DNA of 36,219 bases from Elusimicrobiota bacterium (GTDB taxonomy: Bacteria > Elusimicrobiota > Elusimicrobia > Elusimicrobiales > UBA9959), in assembly GCA_003482905.1 (NCBI GenBank), contig DMXM01000028.1:1-36219 (forward strand), given 5' to 3'. Positions 32,447 through 36,219 of the stretch are shown here, piece by piece (the stretch's first letter is position 1; each line of letters begins with the position of its first letter). The notes under the pieces were generated by a model. The model saw only the letters and a program-made list of their open reading frames with translations. It had not been told where the DNA came from and ran no database searches. Made by a program: the position numbers and the translations under genes.

Positions 32447-33874
32447 CTATTTGGCGCAGCCGGCGGCCGGCTGGCCGGGTGGAGGGACTTTTTCAAAACC
32501 GGGGGTCTTAACCAGTTCCCCCAATCCCACCATGAACTCCCGGCCGTCCACCACAAAGGACGGGGAGGTGGTTATCCCCATGGCCCCGGTGGCGGCGAAA
32601 TCAGCCGCCAGGAGCTTTTTGCCCTCTTCGAAACCGGCGGCCACTTTTTTGGCGTCCAGCCCCGCCGCCTTGGCGGCGCTCTCCCAGTCGGGGGAAGAGT
32701 AGGCTTTGTTGCGCTCAAGCAGGTAGGCCTTGAACTTCTCCGGGAAATTCTTTGATATAAAGAGCTGCCTGGCGTTCTCTTCCCACTCCGGCTGGCCGTG
32801 CAGGCTTGAAAAAACGTATTCGCCTTTTTCGTCCTTCTTGGCGTCGCCGATGTAATGGATCTCCACCTTCGTGCCCGCCGGCAGCAGCTTGTTCTTCTCC
32901 GCGTCGAAAAGCGCGGTCTCCGCCAGCGCTCCGAAGGGACACTGGCTCATTACAAAGATCTCCACGGTGTTCTTCTTCTCCGCGCGCGAGGCGTAGGCGC
33001 CGCGGCGCTGCCGGTCCTCGTACACCAGGTAGGCGCCGCTTTCTTTGAATATCCCGGCCTTTATCTCCGCCTCCAGGCGGGCCTTGGCCTCGGGCGTGCC
33101 GGCCAGTATATAGGACGGCAGGAACTCTACCGCCGGGAACCGGGCGGCCCGGTCGGCGGAGGCGTAATCCAGCACCTGGGGCTTTATGCCCTCGAAATAG
33201 CGGTCGAACACGCCCACCAGCGCGTCGTTCATTTTAACGCCGGAACTCAGCACCACCCAGAGGCCGGGCGGCGGCATTTTTGGCGCCGGCTTATAACCGG
33301 GGGGCTGGGGCGCGCGTAAGCCCGGCGGCAGCGAGGCGTTGACCGCCTCGAAAAGTGGCATGAGCCGCTGGGCGCCGGCATAACGCTTACCGGCCAGGAA
33401 CAAAGCCGTTTCCGTAACTCCGGCGGCGGAGGCCGCTTTGTACGACGCCTCCAGCGCGGCCTTGCCGTCGGCGGCGGCGCGCTTTTCCAGGTCGTCCGGG
33501 TTAAGGCCGGCGAAGACGGCGGCGTCGCGCCAGCCGTCGGACGCTGGGGAGAGCGAGCGGGCGTTAAGATAGGTCAGGAGTTTGCCGGGATAGGCTTTGG
33601 CCAGCACCGCCAGCCGGTAGGATTCAGCCAGCTCCGGCTCGCCGCGGCGGGCGGAGAAAGAGCCGTCCTTCTCTTTGGTGACGAGCGGGTGGACGAAGAG
33701 CTCTGCCCCGTCCAGGCGGCGCCTAACGGCGTCCGCGAGGAAGAACCATTGCCAGCCCTGCCCGTCCATGGCCTCCAGGTAGAGGTCGAGCCGGCCGGCG
33801 GGAACCGGGGCGGCCGCGGCGGGGGCCGGGCAGGCGAGCCAGGCGGCTAGAATAAGCAGGGCGGCTTTCTTCAT
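32447..33874 (-). CDS. Secreted tandem thioredoxin-fold protein with a single-Cys CPFG site
   Basis: The product is 475 residues with a signal peptide ending in PAAAA. The first half resembles a thioredoxin/DsbA fold without an active-site cysteine pair. The second half starts at VEIFVMSQCPFGALAETALF, a thioredoxin-type strand-loop-helix where the active site reads CPFG, so the second Cys of CxxC is replaced by Gly. Helical insert motifs (SAAKAAGLDAKKVAAGFEEG) and the cis-Pro loop (GITTSPSFVVDGREF) follow. One more Cys lies three residues from the end. A single-Cys site suggests isomerase-like, peroxidase-like or binding roles rather than disulfide formation (inference). The start overlaps the stop of the preceding single-domain receiver (TAATG), so the two are translationally coupled. 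Confidence 0.82.
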   Translation of the reverse strand: MKKAALLILAAWLACPAPAAAAPVPAGRLDLYLEAMDGQGWQWFFLADAVRRRLDGAELFVHPLVTKEKDGSFSARRGEPELAESYRLAVLAKAYPGKLLTYLNARSLSPASDGWRDAAVFAGLNPDDLEKRAAADGKAALEASYKAASAAGVTETALFLAGKRYAGAQRLMPLFEAVNASLPPGLRAPQPPGYKPAPKMPPPGLWVVLSSGVKMNDALVGVFDRYFEGIKPQVLDYASADRAARFPAVEFLPSYILAGTPEAKARLEAEIKAGIFKESGAYLVYEDRQRRGAYASRAEKKNTVEIFVMSQCPFGALAETALFDAEKNKLLPAGTKVEIHYIGDAKKDEKGEYVFSSLHGQPEWEENARQLFISKNFPEKFKAYLLERNKAYSSPDWESAAKAAGLDAKKVAAGFEEGKKLLAADFAATGAMGITTSPSFVVDGREFMVGLGELVKTPGFEKVPPPGQPAAGCAK

Positions 33875-34248
33875 TATTTTCCCTTCCTTGTAAGCAGCTG
33901 GCGGATGCGGATGGTCAGCTCCTGGATGTCGAAAGGCTTGGTAAGGTATTCGTCGGCGCCCAGCGAAAAGCCCTGGGTCTTTTCCTCGGCGGAGAGGAAG
34001 CGCCCCGTCATCATTATCAGGATGAAATCCTTGGAGAACCGGCGCAGTTCCTGGCAGATCTGGAAGCCGCTCGAGTCGGGCAGCTGTATGTCCATGATCA
34101 CCACGTCCGGCATGTTCTTTTTGGCGGAGTCTATGCCCGCCTTGGCGTTGCCGGCCTCGAAGCAGGTAAAGCCCTCCAGGTCGAGCACCTCGGCGAGGCT
34201 TTCGCGCAGGTGGGTGTCGTCGTCTATTACTAGAATTTTTTGAGCCAT
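33874..34248 (-). CDS. Single-domain response regulator (CheY-like)
   Basis: The product is 124 residues with a strong SD (GGAGG). It is a complete receiver with nothing attached: Asp9-Asp10-Asp11, phosphoacceptor Asp53 in VVIMDIQLP, Thr in MMTGR and Lys in YLTKPF. Receivers of this kind act by protein contact or as relay intermediates. Its N-terminal sequence (ILVIDDDTHLRESL) is close to that of the receiver in the hybrid at 29170-30339 (ILIVDDDAHLRETL), so the two may be paralogues. It overlaps the thioredoxin-like gene, an unusual partner for a receiver. Confidence 0.9.
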   Translation of the reverse strand: MAQKILVIDDDTHLRESLAEVLDLEGFTCFEAGNAKAGIDSAKKNMPDVVIMDIQLPDSSGFQICQELRRFSKDFILIMMTGRFLSAEEKTQGFSLGADEYLTKPFDIQELTIRIRQLLTRKGK

Positions 34249-34280
34249 TTTATTCCTCCATCCCGATTTAAGCGCGGCGC

Positions 34281-35039
34281 TTATTTAGAAGGCACCAGTT
34301 TGTAGCCCACGCAGGGCACCGTGTGCACGTACCTGGCCGCCTTGCCCATCTTGGACCGGAGCCGGCGCACGTGCACGTCCACCGTGCGCGGGGAGCCGAA
34401 ATAGTTGTATCCCCACACGCGCTCTATCAGGTAGGGCCTGGAAAGCACGCGGTTGGGGGAGCTGAGGAAAACATAGAGCAGGTCGAACTCCTTGGCCGTG
34501 ACCGTGATCTCCTTGGCGCCGATCTTCACGGTGTAGCTCGACATGTTGAGCTCTATCTCGTTGAGCTTGAGCACCTCGTCGGCCTGCACGCTGACGGTGC
34601 GGCGCACGACGGCCCTTACGCGGGCCACGCTCTCGTGCAGGTCCTGGCTGTAGGACAGGCACTCGTCCGCGCCAAGCTGGAAGAAGGCCAGCTTGTAGGA
34701 GATCTTCGGCGCCTCGCGGCCCGACGGGCCGTGCGGCATCAGCGTTTCCGCGGTGAGGCCGCTGGGCATATGGTCCAGGAAGGTATCGGGGGACTCGAGC
34801 ACCGCGATGACCGGGATATTCTTGTTCTTGGCCCTGAGGTTCTTCAGGAAGGTGAGCCCCTCTTCGTCCGCCAGGTTCTGGCCCACCATCACCATGTCGA
34901 AGGATTTCTCCGCCAGCATGCCCATGACCTCGCGCGACCGGTGGGCGGTAGCCACCGAGTAGCCCTGCCGCGAAAGCATCTCCAGCATCAGCGATGCCTT
35001 TGAAAGATCTTTCGAGGCGAAAATGATGTTTATTTTCAC
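34281..35039 (-). CDS. OmpR/PhoB-type regulator with degenerate receiver
   Basis: The product is 252 residues from a GTG preceded by AGGAG. The C-terminal winged helix is intact (ITVTAKEFDLLYVFLSSPNR, SRPYLIERVWGYNYFG, then SPRTVDVHVRRLRSKMGK). The N-terminal receiver-like domain lacks the usual chemistry. The acidic pair is replaced by Ala-Ser (IIFASKDL), the phosphoacceptor position reads Gly (DMVMVGQNL) and the switch Lys is replaced (ADECLSYSQ). It also carries an insert of about 30 residues before the last helices (DHMPSGLTAETLMPHGPSGR). Such pseudo-receivers usually work without phosphorylation, through dimerisation or ligand binding. It is encoded 32 bp before the single-domain receiver. 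Confidence 0.88.
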   Translation of the reverse strand: MKINIIFASKDLSKASLMLEMLSRQGYSVATAHRSREVMGMLAEKSFDMVMVGQNLADEEGLTFLKNLRAKNKNIPVIAVLESPDTFLDHMPSGLTAETLMPHGPSGREAPKISYKLAFFQLGADECLSYSQDLHESVARVRAVVRRTVSVQADEVLKLNEIELNMSSYTVKIGAKEITVTAKEFDLLYVFLSSPNRVLSRPYLIERVWGYNYFGSPRTVDVHVRRLRSKMGKAARYVHTVPCVGYKLVPSK

Positions 35040-35095
35040 AACGTCTCCTAGTTAAAAAGGGGGCGGGCCGGTGGTGCGGGAATCAGAAACACCTT

Positions 35096-35119
35096 CCCTT
35101 CACCCTCCACCCTCTACCC
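35096..35119 (-). other. G-quadruplex-type motif
   Basis: Minus strand has four GGG tracts at an exact 7-bp period with loops TAGA, TGGA and TGAA. It lies between the small membrane protein stop (35126) and the OmpR-type gene, in the RNA sense, so it could affect read-through or translation. Confidence 0.55.
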
Positions 35120-35125
35120 TATACT

Positions 35126-35422
35126 TTAATCGTGGTGCAGTTCTTCTATGTCGAGCGTGACGCCGCGCAGCCCCAGCACGCCGGTGAACACATTGTAGAT
35201 GAACGCCGCGAAAACCAGCACGGCCGTGGTGATCACCACGTAAAGCAGCGCGTAAAGCCCTATGCTGAGGAGCTTCTGAAAAGTGCCCATCGGGGCCATC
35301 TGAATATTGGGGACCACCATGAAAGTCACCGCTCCGCCCAGCAGGGCCAGGGCAAAGATCACCAGGGGCACGGAAGATGTGACAAGAGAGGCTACGCTTA
35401 TATTGCGGACTTCAAGTTTCAT
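35126..35422 (-). CDS. Small two-helix membrane protein, DUF3566-like
   Basis: The product is 98 residues from the ATG at 35422, chosen for its strong GGAGG site 5 nt upstream; the frame runs further but has no such site. Two membrane helices (about residues 18-40 and 55-80) are joined by a loop with PNIQMAPMGTFQKLL. The second helix leads to FIYNVFTGVLGLRGVTLDIE, a pattern reminiscent of the DUF3566 membrane proteins, where a helix is followed by a short beta segment. Function is unknown. It lies between a sensor protein and regulators but has its own leader. Confidence 0.72.
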   Translation of the reverse strand: MKLEVRNISVASLVTSSVPLVIFALALLGGAVTFMVVPNIQMAPMGTFQKLLSIGLYALLYVVITTAVLVFAAFIYNVFTGVLGLRGVTLDIEELHHD

Positions 35423-35504
35423 TTTCCCTCCAAAAATATAACCCAGGACGCCACAGGGCGCCCCATCGTCAATATAATACATAATTATTAATGGGGACAG
35501 GCTA

Positions 35505-35535
35505 CTTTTTGAAAAGCTTTTGGCTTTTCAAAAAG
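35505..35535. terminator. 13-bp AT-rich hairpin, terminator or REP-like repeat
   Basis: CTTTTTGAAAAGC and GCTTTTCAAAAAG are perfect inverted copies around a 5-nt loop, downstream of the sensor gene's stop at 35551. Adjacent GGGGACAGGCTA (35493-35504) is not part of the hairpin and may belong to a repeat family. Confidence 0.6.
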
Positions 35536-35550
35536 CGGCCCGGCACCGCT

Positions 35551-36219
35551 CTACTGTTTGGGGTAGAAGAGGATCAGGGTGCGGTTGGTCTCGGCCGTCT
35601 GCCCCACGTGCAGTACCTTCACGTTGAGGCTCTGGTTCTTAAAAACGGTCTCGCCCTCCACGGGCTGGTTCGGGCTTTCGAAAGCCTGGCCGACCAGGCG
35701 CAGCAGGGTCTGCTGCTGGGAATCCACCACGTCCAGCAGGTGGATATTCTTGGCGTCCATGCCTGAAGTAAGCTGGAAGTTGGCGTAAAGGATGCTGTTA
35801 TTTTCGTCCACCACTATCACGTAGTTGGTGGGCGGAACTATGATATCGAGCAGGGACCGCCACCAGCGCTGCTCCGCCTCCTTGTAGGTGCGGTCCCGGT
35901 TGGAGATCCCCTCTATTTCCGCCTTCATCTTTACCATCAGGCGGCCTATGGCCCCCGCCAGGTCCCCCAATTCGTCCGACCTCGCGGGAAAACGCAGGTC
36001 GAAATTCTTCAGCGATACGCCCTCCACGCTCTCGCGCAGCACGTCCATCGGCGAGATGACGTAATGGTGGAAGAAGAAGTAGAGCGGCAGGCCCAGCAGG
36101 AACAGCACGCCCACCGCGCCGAAAACATATTTGCGCATGGCCGAACCTATCAGCACTTCGGCGCCCGCCCGTGAAACCAGCATGTCTATGATGCCGATGA
36201 TCTCGCCGCGCACGGAGAA
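35551..36219 (-). CDS. HAMP/PAS-type sensor protein, partial (N-terminus beyond right edge)
   Basis: The reading frame continues to the last base of the window; the GTG at 36213 is probably internal. Visible are the end of an extracytoplasmic region, a membrane helix (VFGAVGVLFLLGLPLYFFFH), and a HAMP domain (ISPMDVLRESVEG then VSLKNFDLRFPARSDELGDL). A short coiled coil and a C-terminal PAS-like domain follow (NYVIVVDENNSILYANFQLT). There is no kinase, cyclase or methyl-accepting output domain, so it may signal through protein contact or, with the lost N-terminus, act as a receptor for the regulators downstream. A hairpin follows the stop. Confidence 0.8.
   Translation of the reverse strand, partial: FSVRGEIIGIIDMLVSRAGAEVLIGSAMRKYVFGAVGVLFLLGLPLYFFFHHYVISPMDVLRESVEGVSLKNFDLRFPARSDELGDLAGAIGRLMVKMKAEIEGISNRDRTYKEAEQRWWRSLLDIIVPPTNYVIVVDENNSILYANFQLTSGMDAKNIHLLDVVDSQQQTLLRLVGQAFESPNQPVEGETVFKNQSLNVKVLHVGQTAETNRTLILFYPKQ

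Overview
The window is about 36 kb of high-GC DNA in which every supported gene lies on the minus strand, so transcription runs from high to low coordinates. The gene content suggests a Gram-negative-type cell: two PorV/PorQ-like outer-membrane barrels, a lipoprotein, Sec signal peptides and a Tad/Flp-type pilin cluster. PorV-like barrels, FlgD/T9SS-type C-terminal domains, 'FQGRL' fibre proteins and giant Ig-repeat proteins together make a member of Elusimicrobiota, or a related uncultured phylum, my best guess. That is inference: there is no rRNA or other marker gene here.

Layout in transcription order. (1) 36.2-28.5 kb is a signalling block: the tail of a HAMP/PAS-type sensor, a small membrane protein, an OmpR-type regulator whose receiver lacks its phosphorylation site, a single-domain receiver coupled to a secreted thioredoxin-like protein, a Cache-HAMP histidine kinase, a receiver-kinase hybrid, and a NarL/LuxR-type regulator ending in a clear terminator. 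(2) 28.4-22.0 kb begins with a strong extended -10 promoter. It encodes an Flp-like pilin, TadG-like and TadE-like proteins and an FtsH-like AAA+ zinc protease with almost no periplasmic domain. An internal promoter then leads to an uncharacterised membrane protein and a lipoprotein S41 'protease' that has lost its catalytic Ser and Lys. (3) 22.0-20.7 kb holds a DUF4143-type ATPase bracketed by copies of a palindromic repeat; one copy supplies the last codons of the S41 protein. (4) 20.7-13.2 kb holds two paralogous three-gene surface cassettes in mirrored order: PorV-HEAT fusion, CTD protein, QGRL fibre; then QGRL fibre, CTD protein, PorV barrel. (5) 13.1-12.3 kb holds an orphan AbiEi-type antitoxin/regulator with a textbook autoregulatory palindrome. 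(6) 12.3-1 kb holds a promoter, then a roughly 500-nt leader, then a secreted HEAT-repeat protein and a giant secreted protein of more than 3,680 residues with TIG-like and about 20 Ig-like repeats, which runs off the left edge.

The most striking part is the leader of the last operon. From the promoter it carries a domain closed by a 15-bp stem with repeated GTGCGGT motifs, which I do not recognise. A GEMM-I cyclic-dinucleotide riboswitch aptamer follows, with A at the position that usually carries G in c-di-GMP binders. Two terminator-like hairpins come next. This places a giant adhesin-like protein and its HEAT partner under cyclic-dinucleotide control by transcription termination. A nearly identical promoter and upstream palindrome precedes the second surface cassette, suggesting a small surface-protein regulon. 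Most recognisable promoters in the window share an extended -10 (TGN directly before TATAAY).
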